Shown here piece after piece: positions 48,362 to 57,497 of a stretch of 64,000 nucleotides of DNA. Location: assembly GCF_013372105.1 (NCBI RefSeq), contig NZ_CP053825.1, positions 1,240,001 through 1,304,000 of the forward strand, written 5' to 3'. A program made the position numbers and the translations under genes. Origin of the DNA: Campylobacter armoricus (GTDB lineage: Bacteria; Campylobacterota; Campylobacteria; Campylobacterales; Campylobacteraceae). Within the stretch, counting starts at the first letter, position 1. Each line of letters opens with the position of its first letter. The notes below the pieces were generated by a model. It worked only from the letters and a program-made list of their open reading frames with translations, was not told the DNA's origin and made no database searches.

Positions 48362-50280
48362 TGAATAAAAAACCAAACGATCAAAAAGATAATCAAAATA
48401 ATAGCTTTTTTAATAAAAATCCTATTTTTATTTTCGCTATTTTTGCCATTGTAGCAATCCTCTTATTTAAAGGATTTTCTGATGATGGTAGTATGGGTAT
48501 TATGGGTGGAGAGAATACTAAAAAAGTTACCTATTCTGAATTAAAAACTCTAATCGAAAACAACCAAATTGCTCAAGTTAATATAGGTCAAACTACCATA
48601 AAAGCCGTATCTAAAGCAGGAAATATGGTATATATTACCAAAAAAGTTTCAAACGATGCTACTTTTGTTCCTTTGCTGGATTCAAAAGGTGTTTCTTATG
48701 GGGCTTTTAATGAAAGTAATTGGTTTATAGATATCTTACTTTCATGGGTTTTACCAGTATTTATTTTCTTTGGTATATGGATGTTTTTAGCCTCTCGTAT
48801 GCAAAAAAATATGGGTGGTTCTATCCTTGGTATAGGAAGTTCTAAAAAACTTGTAAATTCAGAAAAACCAAAAGTTAAATTTAATGATGTAGCAGGTGTT
48901 GAAGAAGCCAAAGAAGAAGTAAAAGAAATTGTTGATTTTTTAAAATATCCTGAAAGATACATTAATCTTGGAGCAAAAATTCCAAAAGGACTTTTACTTG
49001 TAGGTCCTCCAGGTACAGGTAAAACCCTACTTGCAAAAGCTGTGGCAGGTGAAGCTGATGTTCCATTTTTTAGTGTTTCAGGATCATCATTTATAGAAAT
49101 GTTTGTAGGTGTTGGGGCTAGTAGAGTTAGAGATTTATTTGAAAATGCTAAAAAAGAAGCTCCAGCTATTGTTTTTATAGATGAAATTGATGCTATAGGT
49201 AAATCGCGTGCAGCAAGTGGTATGATGGGTGGCAATGATGAAAGAGAACAAACTCTAAATCAACTTTTAGCTGAAATGGATGGCTTTGGCACTGAAAGCT
49301 CACCAGTAATTGTTTTAGCAGCGACAAATCGTCCTGAAGTTTTAGATGCAGCATTACTTAGACCTGGGCGTTTTGATAGACAAGTTTTGGTTGATAAGCC
49401 AGATTTTAAAGGTAGATGCGATATATTAAAAGTTCATATGAAAGATGTGAAAATTTCACCTGAAGTCAAAGTAGAAGATATTGCAAGATTAACAGCAGGA
49501 CTTGCGGGTGCTGATTTAGCAAACATTATTAATGAAGCCGCTTTACTTGCAGGTAGAGATTCTAAAAAACATGTAGAGCAAAAAGACCTAGTCGAAGCGG
49601 TAGAAAGAGCCATAGCAGGTCTTGAGAAAAAATCACGCAGAATTAATGATAAAGAGAAAAAAATCGTGACTTATCATGAATGTGGTCATGCTTTAATAGC
49701 TGAAACCACAAAAGGTGCTAAAAAAGTTAGTAAAGTTTCTGTTATACCAAGAGGACTTGCGGCTTTAGGATACACACTTAACACTCCTGAAGAAAATAAA
49801 TTCTTAATGCAAAAACATGAACTCTTAGCCGAAGTAGATGTGCTCTTAGGTGGGCGTGCGGCTGAAGAGATTTTTATTAAAGAAATTTCAACAGGTGCAA
49901 GTAACGATCTTGAGCGCGCAACTGATATTATCAAAGCTATGATTTCTATGTATGGTATGAGCGAAATAGCAGGGTTAATGGTACTTGAAAAACAAAGAAG
50001 TACTTTTTTAAGTGGCGGACAAACTATAAAAGATTATTCTGACAAAATGGCACAAGATTTAGATGAGTATGTGAAGAAAACTCTAGATGAACGCTATGCA
50101 GGGGTAAAAGAAATTTTAAAAACATACAGCGGAGCTATAGAAATAATGGTTCAAGCATTATATGAAGAAGAAACTATTGATGGTACTAAAGTAAGAGAAA
50201 TAATTAAAAATTATGAAGAAGAAAACAATCTTCCAACGCGTTTAGAAGAAAAAGAGTTAGAAACTACTAAGGAAAACTAA
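48361..50280 (+). CDS. ftsH: ATP-dependent zinc metalloprotease FtsH
   Basis: A 639-residue membrane-anchored AAA protease that degrades unfolded membrane and regulatory proteins. Two membrane helices (about 18-40 and 120-142) flank a short periplasmic domain. Walker A GPPGTGKT starts near 215, Walker B is [10 protein letters not shown], and the SRH is [20 protein letters not shown]. The zinc site is HECGH at about 439-443. I start at 48361 (TAATG overlap with prmA, AAGGA upstream), not the in-frame ATG 12 codons earlier inside prmA. Confidence 0.95.
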   Translation: MNKKPNDQKDNQNNSFFNKNPIFIFAIFAIVAILLFKGFSDDGSMGIMGGENTKKVTYSELKTLIENNQIAQVNIGQTTIKAVSKAGNMVYITKKVSNDATFVPLLDSKGVSYGAFNESNWFIDILLSWVLPVFIFFGIWMFLASRMQKNMGGSILGIGSSKKLVNSEKPKVKFNDVAGVEEAKEEVKEIVDFLKYPERYINLGAKIPKGLLLVGPPGTGKTLLAKAVAGEADVPFFSVSGSSFIEMFVGVGASRVRDLFENAKKEAPAIVFIDEIDAIGKSRAASGMMGGNDEREQTLNQLLAEMDGFGTESSPVIVLAATNRPEVLDAALLRPGRFDRQVLVDKPDFKGRCDILKVHMKDVKISPEVKVEDIARLTAGLAGADLANIINEAALLAGRDSKKHVEQKDLVEAVERAIAGLEKKSRRINDKEKKIVTYHECGHALIAETTKGAKKVSKVSVIPRGLAALGYTLNTPEENKFLMQKHELLAEVDVLLGGRAAEEIFIKEISTGASNDLERATDIIKAMISMYGMSEIAGLMVLEKQRSTFLSGGQTIKDYSDKMAQDLDEYVKKTLDERYAGVKEILKTYSGAIEIMVQALYEEETIDGTKVREIIKNYEEENNLPTRLEEKELETTKEN

Positions 50281-50897
50281 TGAAAACAAATTTTATTGCA
50301 AAGGCTGGTTGGAATTTACTTATAATTCTAGCCATAGTCTTTGTAATAGCTCAATTTATATGGGGATTTTCCTGGCTTTTATGTTGTATTTTTATACTTT
50401 TTGCTTATCTTTTTAGAACAAGCAAGATTGATTATATAGCAGATACAAATACTATAATATCTCCTATAGAAGGGAAAATCAAATGCATAAAAACAAGCTC
50501 GTATAAAGAACTTGGAGAATGCATAGAAGTGCAAATTGTTAATAGCATTTTTTCACAAGGAAACATTATAGCTCCACTTGATATGGATGTAGAAGAAAGC
50601 AGAATTAAACATGGACTTTTTTTATGTCCATTTATGAAAAATACAAATTTAATGAGCGAAAGAATGCTATTTTTAGCTCGTTCTAAAAATAAACAATGGG
50701 CTTTGCGTATTATTTTTGGAGCATTGAATAGAAAAACTCATATATACGATTTTGGACATCATTTAAATCATGGACAAAATATAGGCTTTATGCTTGATGG
50801 CAGTATAAGCTTATTGCTCCCAAAAGATTCCAGAATTTGCGTCAATGAAAACGACAAAGTTCGTGTTGGTGCATTGATAGGATACTTAAATCCATGA
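50280..50897 (+). CDS. psd: Phosphatidylserine decarboxylase proenzyme
   Basis: A 205-residue enzyme of the short Psd type. Hydrophobic N-terminal sequence (about 12-42) anchors it. The GSISLLLP segment near 180 contains the Ser that would become the pyruvoyl group after self-cleavage. It makes phosphatidylethanolamine from phosphatidylserine, the product of pssA downstream. It overlaps ftsH by one base and pssA by 4. The short form lacks the extra N-terminal domain of E. coli Psd. Confidence 0.88.
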   Translation: MKTNFIAKAGWNLLIILAIVFVIAQFIWGFSWLLCCIFILFAYLFRTSKIDYIADTNTIISPIEGKIKCIKTSSYKELGECIEVQIVNSIFSQGNIIAPLDMDVEESRIKHGLFLCPFMKNTNLMSERMLFLARSKNKQWALRIIFGALNRKTHIYDFGHHLNHGQNIGFMLDGSISLLLPKDSRICVNENDKVRVGALIGYLNP

Positions 50898-51604
50898 ATT
50901 TTAAATTAATTTATATTTTACCAAATCTTTTTACAGCTGCTTCGATATTTTTAGGAATCATTTCAGTAATAGCCTCTATCAATCAAAACTTTGATAAAGC
51001 TTTAATTTATATCATTTTATCATTAATTTGTGATGGTCTAGATGGACGCGTAGCAAGAGCTACTAATTCTACTTCTAAATTTGGTATTGAGTTTGATTCC
51101 TTAGCTGATTTAATAGCATTTGGTGTTGCACCAGCTATGCTTTTTTATATGAGTATAGGTTATGAATACGGTCGCTTTGGTTCTTTAATCGCAGGTTTAT
51201 TTGTGGTTTTTGGTGCCATACGCTTAGCAAGGTTTAATGTTACTACAGGAACCTATGAACCTTCTGTTTTTATAGGATTACCTATACCTACAGCTGCTGT
51301 TGTAAGTGCTTTATGGGTAAGTGCTTATTTGTATTATGATTTTTTGCATGAATATTCCTTATTTATTGTATGCATACAAATGCTTTTAGCATTTTTAATG
51401 GTTAGCAATATAAGATATCCGAGTTTTAAAAAAATTGATCTTAAAAGAGCTAATGTTTTAAAAGTTTTAATACTTTTAGTGATTTTATTTTCTATGCTTT
51501 ATTTATACTTTTTAGAAAGTGCATTGATTGTTGCTAGCTTGTATGTGCTTTATGGTATTACACGAGGCATTTTTACTTTAATGCGTAAATCTAAAAAAGA
51601 ATAA
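50894..51604 (+). CDS. pssA: CDP-diacylglycerol-serine O-phosphatidyltransferase
   Basis: A 236-residue membrane protein with the CDP-alcohol phosphatidyltransferase signature: DGRVARATNSTSKFGIEFDS continues into LAD, near residues 50-72. About seven helices follow or surround it. It makes phosphatidylserine, which psd then decarboxylates, so the two overlapping genes form a two-step phosphatidylethanolamine pathway. Confidence 0.93.
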   Translation: MNFKLIYILPNLFTAASIFLGIISVIASINQNFDKALIYIILSLICDGLDGRVARATNSTSKFGIEFDSLADLIAFGVAPAMLFYMSIGYEYGRFGSLIAGLFVVFGAIRLARFNVTTGTYEPSVFIGLPIPTAAVVSALWVSAYLYYDFLHEYSLFIVCIQMLLAFLMVSNIRYPSFKKIDLKRANVLKVLILLVILFSMLYLYFLESALIVASLYVLYGITRGIFTLMRKSKKE

Positions 51605-51662
51605 TTTATTTTCACTTCACTTTTTATTTATATACTTTACTTAACAAATTAAGGAGTTAAAA

Positions 51663-52217
51663 ATGAATAAAAATAAATTATTTAGACAAATTCACATCTA
51701 CATTAGCTTATTTTTCTTGCCACTTGCATTTTTATATGCCATCACCGGCTTTGCTTATATAGCTGGTCTTGATGGGGAAAGTGGAGCTAAAATTCAAGAT
51801 TATAAAATTCAAGCTGTTATTCAAGAAGGAGCCGAAGCTGAATTTTTAATCGATTTTTTAAAAAAAAATAATCTAAAACTACCATCTTCTTTAGAACCAA
51901 AACTTAACAAAAAAGGAAATGGTATAGAAATTGGAACTATTAGCTACACGGCTGGTATCATCAAACTGGATGAAAACCATTATAAAATAACTACCAAATC
52001 TCGAAGCTTACTTGGAAATATGATTTTGCTTCATAAAGATAAAGGTATGTGGTATTTTTCTGTACTTGGCTTAGCTTTTGCACTTGCTATGATAATCCTT
52101 TATATATCAGGGTTATTAATTACTCTTATAGCTATACGAAAAGATAGAGGTAAGCAAATAGCAATACTAGGAATTGGTTTTGCTATAACTTTAATCATAG
52201 CTTATCTTAGTATTTAA
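51663..52217 (+). CDS. PepSY-type membrane protein
   Basis: A 184-residue protein with an N-terminal helix starting FRQIHIYISLFFLPLAFLYA, a soluble middle of about 90 residues and two C-terminal helices (about 133-158 and 166-184). The His-containing first helix and LLHKDKGMWYF before the second resemble PepSY-associated membrane proteins, which often handle heme or iron. That likeness is by eye only. AAGGAG lies 6 bases before the ATG, and a TATACT at 51631-51636 could be its -10. Confidence 0.6.
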   Translation: MNKNKLFRQIHIYISLFFLPLAFLYAITGFAYIAGLDGESGAKIQDYKIQAVIQEGAEAEFLIDFLKKNNLKLPSSLEPKLNKKGNGIEIGTISYTAGIIKLDENHYKITTKSRSLLGNMILLHKDKGMWYFSVLGLAFALAMIILYISGLLITLIAIRKDRGKQIAILGIGFAITLIIAYLSI

Positions 52218-52222
52218 ATTTT

Positions 52223-52255
52223 AAGGTATATCTTATAAACAATAAGATATACTTT
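52223..52255 (+). terminator. Hairpin between the PepSY gene and tRNA-Ser
   Basis: A 14-bp stem (one G-T pair) with a 5-base loop follows the PepSY stop by 5 bases. CTTT and CCATTTT come after it, so the U-tract is imperfect. It probably ends the psd-pssA-region transcript just before the tRNA. Confidence 0.5.
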
Positions 52256-52267
52256 CCATTTTAATAT

Positions 52268-52357
52268 GGACAGATGGGTGAGTGGCTGAAACCACACCCC
52301 TGCTAAGGGTGCAGATCTTAACGGGTCTCGAGGGTTCAAATCCCTCTCTGTCCGCCA
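52268..52357 (+). tRNA. serV: tRNA-Ser(GCU)
   Basis: A 90-base class II tRNA. The acceptor stem GGACAGA (52268-52274) pairs with TCTGTCC (52347-52353), and CCA is encoded at 52355-52357. The anticodon stem CACCC/GGGTG encloses the loop CTGCTAA, with GCT at 52302-52304, reading AGC and AGU serine codons. The long variable arm (GATCTTAACGGGTC region) and GGTTCAAATCC T-arm are intact. The symbol follows E. coli usage. Confidence 0.93.
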
Positions 52358-52386
52358 CCTTTATAAAAATTTACAACTTTTATTGA

Positions 52387-52392
52387 TATAAT
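52387..52392 (+). promoter_or_regulatory. Candidate extended -10 (TGATATAAT) for the Y-family polymerase
   Basis: TATAAT preceded by TGA lies 47 bases before the ATG at 52439, immediately after tRNA-Ser. No LexA-like operator is obvious. Confidence 0.45.
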
Positions 52393-52438
52393 TACATATT
52401 AAGTTTGATTGATTTTTGAAGGTAAGTTAATTAACGCT

Positions 52439-53908
52439 ATGCAAATTTACGCTTCTATAGATTTAAAATCTTTTTATGCTTCAGCTGAATGTGTTTTAAG
52501 AAATTTAGATCCTTTAACAACAAATCTCATCGTAGCAGATGAGTCAAGAACAGATAAAACCATTATACTAGCAGTTTCTCCTGCACTAAAAACTTATAAT
52601 ATACCTAGCAGATTAAGACTTTTTGAGTTTAAACAAAAAATCCATTTATTAAATTTTGAAAGACTAAAACAAAACCAAAAGCAACACTTCAAAGCCAAAA
52701 GTTTTAATAAATTAGAACTTGAAAATGACTTAAACTTAAAAATAGACTACATTGTTGCTAAACCTAGAATGGCTACTTATATAGAATTTAGCTCAAAAAT
52801 ATATAGTATTTATTTAAAATATTTTGATACTAAGGATATACATATATATTCTATTGATGAAGTTTTTATAGATCTTAGCTCTTATCTTGATAAATATAAA
52901 CTTTCAGCTTATGAGCTACTTACTAAAGTTTTGCTTGATATTTTACATACAAGTAAAATCACTGCAACAGCTGGCATAGGTACAAATTTATACTTAGCAA
53001 AAATTGCTATGGACATACTTGCCAAAAGACAAAAAATAGATGAAAATGGTTTGCTTATAGCCTTTTTAGATGAAAAATTATATAGATATAAAATGTGGCA
53101 GCACAAACCTTTAAAAGATTTTTGGCGTATAGGTAAAGGTATTGCCTTAAAACTTGAAAATTTAAACATTCATACTATGGGAGATCTTGCAAGATTTTCT
53201 TTAAAACATGAAGCTTTGCTTTATAAATACTTTGGTGTAAATGCTGAACTATTAATCGATCATGCTTGGGGTATTGAAACTTGCACGATGAAAGATATCA
53301 AAAATTATAAATCACAAAATCACTCTAAAGTCATGGCTAAAGTTTTACCTTTTGCATATGATAATAATCAAGCAATGAAAGTTTTAAAAGAGCTTGTCGA
53401 TCATTTAGTACTTGAACTTATACAAAATAACCTTAAAACAAACCATATCACACTAAATATACAATATGATAAAAGTAATTTAGAAAATTCAAGCCTTTTA
53501 GCTTCTTATAAAGGAGCTATTACTAAAGATAATTATGGAAGAACTATACCTAAAAATGCTCATGGAAGTATAAATTTAGAAAATTTTACCTATTCTTTAA
53601 AAATCATCAATAAAAAAGCCTTAGAGCTTTTTTGCAAAATCAGCGATAAAAACTTAAGCATTAGAAAAATCAGCCTAAGTTTAAATAATATCACAGATAA
53701 AGCTCAAGAAAATTTCCAAGAATTAAATTTATTTAGTGATTTTAATGCAATTTTGCAAGAAAAAAATCAACTTGCAAAAGAAGAAAAACTCCAAAAAGCA
53801 AGACTTCAAATCATACAAAAATTTGGTAAAAAGGCCATATTAAAAGCCTCAAGCTTAGATGATGAAACCAAAGAAATTTCTTCTTTAATAGGAGGTCATA
53901 ATGCATGA
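52439..53908 (+). CDS. Y-family DNA polymerase (UmuC/DinB-like)
   Basis: A 489-residue translesion polymerase. The palm has IYASIDLKSFYASAEC near residues 3-18 and YSIDEVFIDLS near 136-146, giving the catalytic Asp and Asp-Glu residues. TATAGIGTNLYLAKIAMD and the helix-hairpin-helix region DFWRIGKGIALKLENLNIHT follow. FQELNLF near the C-terminus could be the sliding-clamp-binding motif. I take the ATG at 52439; a TTG ten codons earlier is open and nearer a GAAGG. The downstream small gene overlaps by 8 bases. The pair resembles a Firmicutes UvrX/UmuC plus YolD-like module, suggesting transfer (inference). Confidence 0.87.
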   Translation: MQIYASIDLKSFYASAECVLRNLDPLTTNLIVADESRTDKTIILAVSPALKTYNIPSRLRLFEFKQKIHLLNFERLKQNQKQHFKAKSFNKLELENDLNLKIDYIVAKPRMATYIEFSSKIYSIYLKYFDTKDIHIYSIDEVFIDLSSYLDKYKLSAYELLTKVLLDILHTSKITATAGIGTNLYLAKIAMDILAKRQKIDENGLLIAFLDEKLYRYKMWQHKPLKDFWRIGKGIALKLENLNIHTMGDLARFSLKHEALLYKYFGVNAELLIDHAWGIETCTMKDIKNYKSQNHSKVMAKVLPFAYDNNQAMKVLKELVDHLVLELIQNNLKTNHITLNIQYDKSNLENSSLLASYKGAITKDNYGRTIPKNAHGSINLENFTYSLKIINKKALELFCKISDKNLSIRKISLSLNNITDKAQENFQELNLFSDFNAILQEKNQLAKEEKLQKARLQIIQKFGKKAILKASSLDDETKEISSLIGGHNA

Positions 53909-54095
53909 TGATTATAAAGATATAATAGATATAAAATATGAAAAATCAAAACAATTCCCACCAATGTCAAGAGAAAAAAGAGCAGCACAATTTGCTCCAT
54001 TTTCAGTGCTAAATGGTTTTAGTGAAGCTATTTTAAAAACGCAAAAAGATATGGAAAAAACATTAGAAAATAGTAAATATCAAGAAGAAAACTAA
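53901..54095 (+). CDS. Small YolD-like partner of the Y-family polymerase
   Basis: A 64-residue soluble protein, ATG at 53901 with GGAGG 6-10 bases upstream. The block SREKRAAQFAPFSVLNGFSEAI closely resembles the RAAQFAPFAALTGYDEA segment I remember from small Firmicutes proteins next to Y-family polymerases. It starts inside the polymerase 3' end. It may bind or regulate the polymerase, but no activity is established. It is too short for domain assignment beyond this match. Confidence 0.7.
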   Translation: MHDDYKDIIDIKYEKSKQFPPMSREKRAAQFAPFSVLNGFSEAILKTQKDMEKTLENSKYQEEN

Positions 54096-54107
54096 ATTCT
54101 TCTTGAT
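54079..54107. terminator. Terminator between the YolD-like gene and ciaB
   Basis: A perfect 11-bp stem (ATCAAGAAGAA/TTCTTCTTGAT) with a 7-base loop spans the small gene's stop codon, followed by TAAATTTTATTTT. Convergent ciaB ends 7 bases away, so it may serve both directions. Confidence 0.65.
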
Positions 54108-54113
54108 TAAATT

Positions 54114-55949
54114 TTATTTTACATTGGAGTATTTTTCAAACTCACCACTTTCATCGATTTCATTGCCATAAAGTTTATACAATTCATAGTAGTATTTTAC
54201 AAATTCTTTACATTCTTCATCAAGTGGTAAAAATACCTCATCTTCTAAAACACAAAATTCATCTAAATAATTTTTCGCATCTTCTTTTAGCATATAATGT
54301 CTTGCCAGCTTGTAATAATTTTGCATAAACACAGCCTTAAAGGCTTCATAAGCTTCCTCATCAAATTTAATGTTTAATTTCTCATTTGCAAAAGATAACA
54401 CCCCTGATTTAAACAATAATGACAAATGAATCAAACCTTCTGTATAATAAGGCTTAACCTCCTCTACTCTTTGCCAAGCGATCAATCCTATAGCCCTTTT
54501 AATAAGCTCATAAAACACAGGAAGCTTTAAATCATCTTCTTCATGCAAAAAGAAATTCACAAGCCCGCCCGCAGTAGCTTTAAACTCTTCTATATTTTTA
54601 AACACACCACTTTCATTCATTTTCTTTTCGCTATCATTTGCCACAAAGAAAATATGCCCAAACTCATGACCTATGGTAGAAACCTCATAAATTCTTTTCC
54701 ATAATTTTTCATTATAAAATAAAATTTCTCTACCATAATCTAAAAATTCTTTTTCAAATACCATAGAAGAAAGCTTCATAAAAGGCTTAGTTTTAGCATT
54801 TTCATAAACATAATTTAAAAAAGCAAAAATCTTTTTGCCTGCTATATTGCTTACATATTCATCATTTGGCACTACTTGAGCAGAAAAAAGCCCCTTAAGC
54901 TCTGCTCCATAAAAAATCATAGGCATACAAATATAAAGCTGAGTTTTTTCAAGATTAAAATTCACTTCATCAAACAAAGCTTCATCTTCTTCATCTAAAT
55001 TTGCATACACCATTGCAAAACTTTCTTTAATTTTTTCTTTAAACACGCTCCCATTAAAATCGCTCACATCTTCTAAGCGTATATCCCATTCAAGTGCCAC
55101 AGCATGCGTATAAGAGTCTTCATAGTATTCTAAAGGATGACCAATTTGTAATGGGCATTTTACTTCCATCCATGCAAGTTCTGCTTCTTGCCATTTTTTA
55201 ACTACTTCGTTATTATCTTTTTCACAAAAAGCAAATTTTAATTTTTCTATATAATCAATATAAGCATTTTTTTCATCATCTAAAGCACAATTTCTTAGTT
55301 TTTCTAATAATTTATCAAACTCATATTCAAGTTTTAAAACCTCATTTTCAAAAGCTTTTGCATAAGGTAAAAATCTCCAAAGAGTTCCAATTTTTACTAA
55401 AGCCCCATAACTTCTTTCACAAATTTCACCATCTTGATTAAGCTGATAAAGCTCATTTTGTTTTAAAAACTCCAATGCATCACTTAAATTTGGAAATTGT
55501 TCTTTTAAAATTTTATTGTTTGTATCTAAAATTTGCTTACTCCAAACAAGTTCAAATGAATTCATAACTACACCTATATTATGCACACCTTGAACTAAAT
55601 TAAAGTAAAATTCATCTAATAAATTTTTACTTTTAATCTCATCGATTAAATCTTGGTGTTCTACTTCATAAAAGGCTCTTACTAAAGAAAAAACTTTATA
55701 TTTTATTTGAGAAATTTCTTCTTCACTCAAGCCTTTTTTCTCAAGTTCTTGGACTAAATTTTCTTCTTTTAAATCCACCAAACGACGCAACATCGCCAAC
55801 ACATTGCTTTTTTCATTTTCAAGATTAGCTAGTTCTAAAGCTCTATCTATCAAAGGATGGTTTTGATTAGTTTGAAGTATATTATAAAGACTATTGATAT
55901 TTTGTTTCCTATTTTTCACAATTTTTGCTATTTGCTTAAAATCATTCAT
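54114..55949 (-). CDS. ciaB: Campylobacter invasion antigen B
   Basis: A 611-residue protein matching the size of CiaB, described as exported through the flagellar apparatus and needed for host-cell invasion. No classical signal peptide is present. A zinc-protease-like HEFGH motif (STIGHEFGHIFF) lies near residues 424-430, with nearby Glu (NIEEFKATAGG), so it looks like a gluzincin-type peptidase; whether it is active is unknown to me. It is divergent from the thioesterase gene, as around Cj0914c/Cj0915. Confidence 0.92.
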   Translation of the reverse strand: MNDFKQIAKIVKNRKQNINSLYNILQTNQNHPLIDRALELANLENEKSNVLAMLRRLVDLKEENLVQELEKKGLSEEEISQIKYKVFSLVRAFYEVEHQDLIDEIKSKNLLDEFYFNLVQGVHNIGVVMNSFELVWSKQILDTNNKILKEQFPNLSDALEFLKQNELYQLNQDGEICERSYGALVKIGTLWRFLPYAKAFENEVLKLEYEFDKLLEKLRNCALDDEKNAYIDYIEKLKFAFCEKDNNEVVKKWQEAELAWMEVKCPLQIGHPLEYYEDSYTHAVALEWDIRLEDVSDFNGSVFKEKIKESFAMVYANLDEEDEALFDEVNFNLEKTQLYICMPMIFYGAELKGLFSAQVVPNDEYVSNIAGKKIFAFLNYVYENAKTKPFMKLSSMVFEKEFLDYGREILFYNEKLWKRIYEVSTIGHEFGHIFFVANDSEKKMNESGVFKNIEEFKATAGGLVNFFLHEEDDLKLPVFYELIKRAIGLIAWQRVEEVKPYYTEGLIHLSLLFKSGVLSFANEKLNIKFDEEAYEAFKAVFMQNYYKLARHYMLKEDAKNYLDEFCVLEDEVFLPLDEECKEFVKYYYELYKLYGNEIDESGEFEKYSNVK

Positions 55950-55980
55950 TTTTTACCTTTCTTTATTTTTAAAACTTAAT

Positions 55981-55986
55981 TATAAT
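55981..55986 (+). promoter_or_regulatory. Candidate -10 (TATAAT) for the thioesterase gene
   Basis: TATAAT preceded by TTAAT lies 28 bases before the ATG at 56014, in the divergent gap with ciaB. Confidence 0.5.
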
Positions 55987-56013
55987 GTTTTTTTTAAAAC
56001 ACAAGGAGAATGT

Positions 56014-56418
56014 ATGAAAGATATGGGAGAACCTAAGCTAAGAGTTATAGCTATGCCAAGCAATACAAACCCCGCTGGTAATATCTTTGGTGGTTGGATC
56101 ATGTCACAAATTGATCTAGCCGGAGCCATTGCCGCAAGAGAACTTTCCCCACAAAGAGTTGTCACGGTTGCAGTAGATAAAATCATTTTTAAAGAGCCGA
56201 TTTTCGTAGGTGATTTGGTATCTTGCTATGCAAAAATTATCAAAGCAGGCAATACTTCTATCACCGTAGAAGTAGAAGTAGTTACCCAAAGAGCTAATGA
56301 ATATGGCCGTGTATATTGTATGCATGTAACTTCAGCTGTAGTAACTTATGTAAGCGTAGATAAAGATGGAAATAAATTTCCTATTGATGCTGATTTAAAA
56401 AGATTACACGGCTTTTGA
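56014..56418 (+). CDS. Acyl-CoA thioester hydrolase (YciA-like hotdog)
   Basis: A 134-residue hotdog-fold thioesterase. The NPAGNIFGGWIMSQIDLAGA segment near residues 18-38 carries the catalytic Asp of the YciA/BACH group, and VAVDKIIFKEPIFVGD follows. It cleaves acyl-CoA. AAGGAG lies 6 bases before the ATG at 56014; the frame remains open 40 codons upstream into ciaB, but that start is unlikely. It is the counterpart of Cj0915 by position next to ciaB. Confidence 0.9.
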   Translation: MKDMGEPKLRVIAMPSNTNPAGNIFGGWIMSQIDLAGAIAARELSPQRVVTVAVDKIIFKEPIFVGDLVSCYAKIIKAGNTSITVEVEVVTQRANEYGRVYCMHVTSAVVTYVSVDKDGNKFPIDADLKRLHGF

Positions 56419-56483
56419 TATATTTTATTGTATTTTTAAAAAACTTTTTATATCATCACAAAAAACTTTACTAAGGCTTATAT

Positions 56484-57413
56484 ATGCGTGGATATAAAAT
56501 ATTTTCTGGTTCAGCAAATGAGGAATTTGCTAAAAAGATCTCAAAATACCTTTCATTGCCTCTAAGCAATGCAGGTGTGAAGCGTTTTAGTGATGGTGAA
56601 ATTAGTATTCAAATAGATGAAAGTGTGCGTGGTAAAGATGTATTTATCATACAAAGTACTTGTGCTCCAACCAATGATAACCTAATGGAGCTTTTAATCA
56701 TGACAGATGCTTTGCGTCGATCAAGCGCAAGCTCTATCACAGCTATCATTCCTTATTTTGGCTATGCAAGACAAGATAGAAAAGCAAGTCCTAGAGTGCC
56801 AATTACAGCAAAATTAGTAGCAAATCTCATAGAATCAGCAGGAGTAGATAGAGTAGCTACCATAGACTTACATGCTGGACAAATTCAAGGTTTTTTTGAT
56901 ATACCTGTGGATAATCTTTATGGAAGTATTATTTTTAATGATTATATTAAAAATAAAAATTATAAAAATCCTATCATCGCAAGTCCTGATATAGGTGGTA
57001 TAGCAAGAGCTAGAAGCGTAGCAAAAGCTTTAGGACTTGATATAGTTATAGTGGATAAAAGACGCGAAAAAGCCAATGAAAGCGAAGTGATGAATGTCAT
57101 CGGTGATGTAAAAGATAAAGAAGTAATTTTAGTAGATGATATCATCGATACAGCAGGAACCATAGTAAAAGCTGCTGAAGTGTTTAAAAGCAAAGGTGCA
57201 AAATCTGTGATAGCTTGCTGTACTCACCCTGTACTTAGTGGTGTAGCTTATGAAAGAATAGCCAAAGATGCATTAGATGAGCTAGTAGTAACTGATACTA
57301 TACCTTTAAAACAACAAATGGATAAAATCAAAGTCTTAAGCGTAGCACCTATTTTTGGTGAGGTAATACGCAGAGTTTATCATAACGAAAGTGTGAATTC
57401 TTTATTTGTATAA
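56484..57413 (+). CDS. prsA: Ribose-phosphate pyrophosphokinase
   Basis: A 309-residue PRPP synthetase supplying nucleotides, His, Trp and NAD. ATP-binding FSDGEISIQIDESVRGKDVF, the metal-binding DLHAGQIQGFFDIPVDNL and the PRPP loop VDDIIDTAGTI near 217-227 are intact. It is the last housekeeping gene before the ACP/KASIII accessory cluster. Confidence 0.95.
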   Translation: MRGYKIFSGSANEEFAKKISKYLSLPLSNAGVKRFSDGEISIQIDESVRGKDVFIIQSTCAPTNDNLMELLIMTDALRRSSASSITAIIPYFGYARQDRKASPRVPITAKLVANLIESAGVDRVATIDLHAGQIQGFFDIPVDNLYGSIIFNDYIKNKNYKNPIIASPDIGGIARARSVAKALGLDIVIVDKRREKANESEVMNVIGDVKDKEVILVDDIIDTAGTIVKAAEVFKSKGAKSVIACCTHPVLSGVAYERIAKDALDELVVTDTIPLKQQMDKIKVLSVAPIFGEVIRRVYHNESVNSLFV

Positions 57414-57416
57414 AAA

Positions 57417-57442
57417 TTTTTGCAAGGTAATCCTTGCAAAAA
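57417..57442. terminator. Symmetric hairpin after prsA
   Basis: TTTTTGCAAGG/CCTTGCAAAAA forms an 11-bp stem with a TAAT loop 3 bases after the prsA stop. The T and A runs are part of the stem, so there is no separate U-tract on the plus strand. It probably ends prsA transcription, separating it from the ACP cluster. Confidence 0.5.
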
Positions 57443-57459
57443 AACTAAATATTTGTTAA

Positions 57460-57465
57460 TATAAA
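57460..57465 (+). promoter_or_regulatory. Candidate -10 (TATAAA) of the ACP cluster
   Basis: TATAAA lies 38 bases before the ACP ATG. Transcription would start near 57472, placing the G9 tract in a short 5' leader. Confidence 0.4.
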
Positions 57466-57486
57466 AGCAAAATTTTTAATAATGGT

Positions 57487-57495
57487 GGGGGGGGG
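57487..57495 (+). repeat. G9 tract just before the ACP start codon
   Basis: G9 ends 2 bases before the ATG at 57498, in the ribosome-binding region. An upstream ATG at 57482 reads through the tract: at G9 it stops after 7 codons, but at G8 or G11 it would be in frame with the ACP. Changes in length could thus tune translation of the cluster. Confidence 0.85.
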
Positions 57496-57497
57496 AT

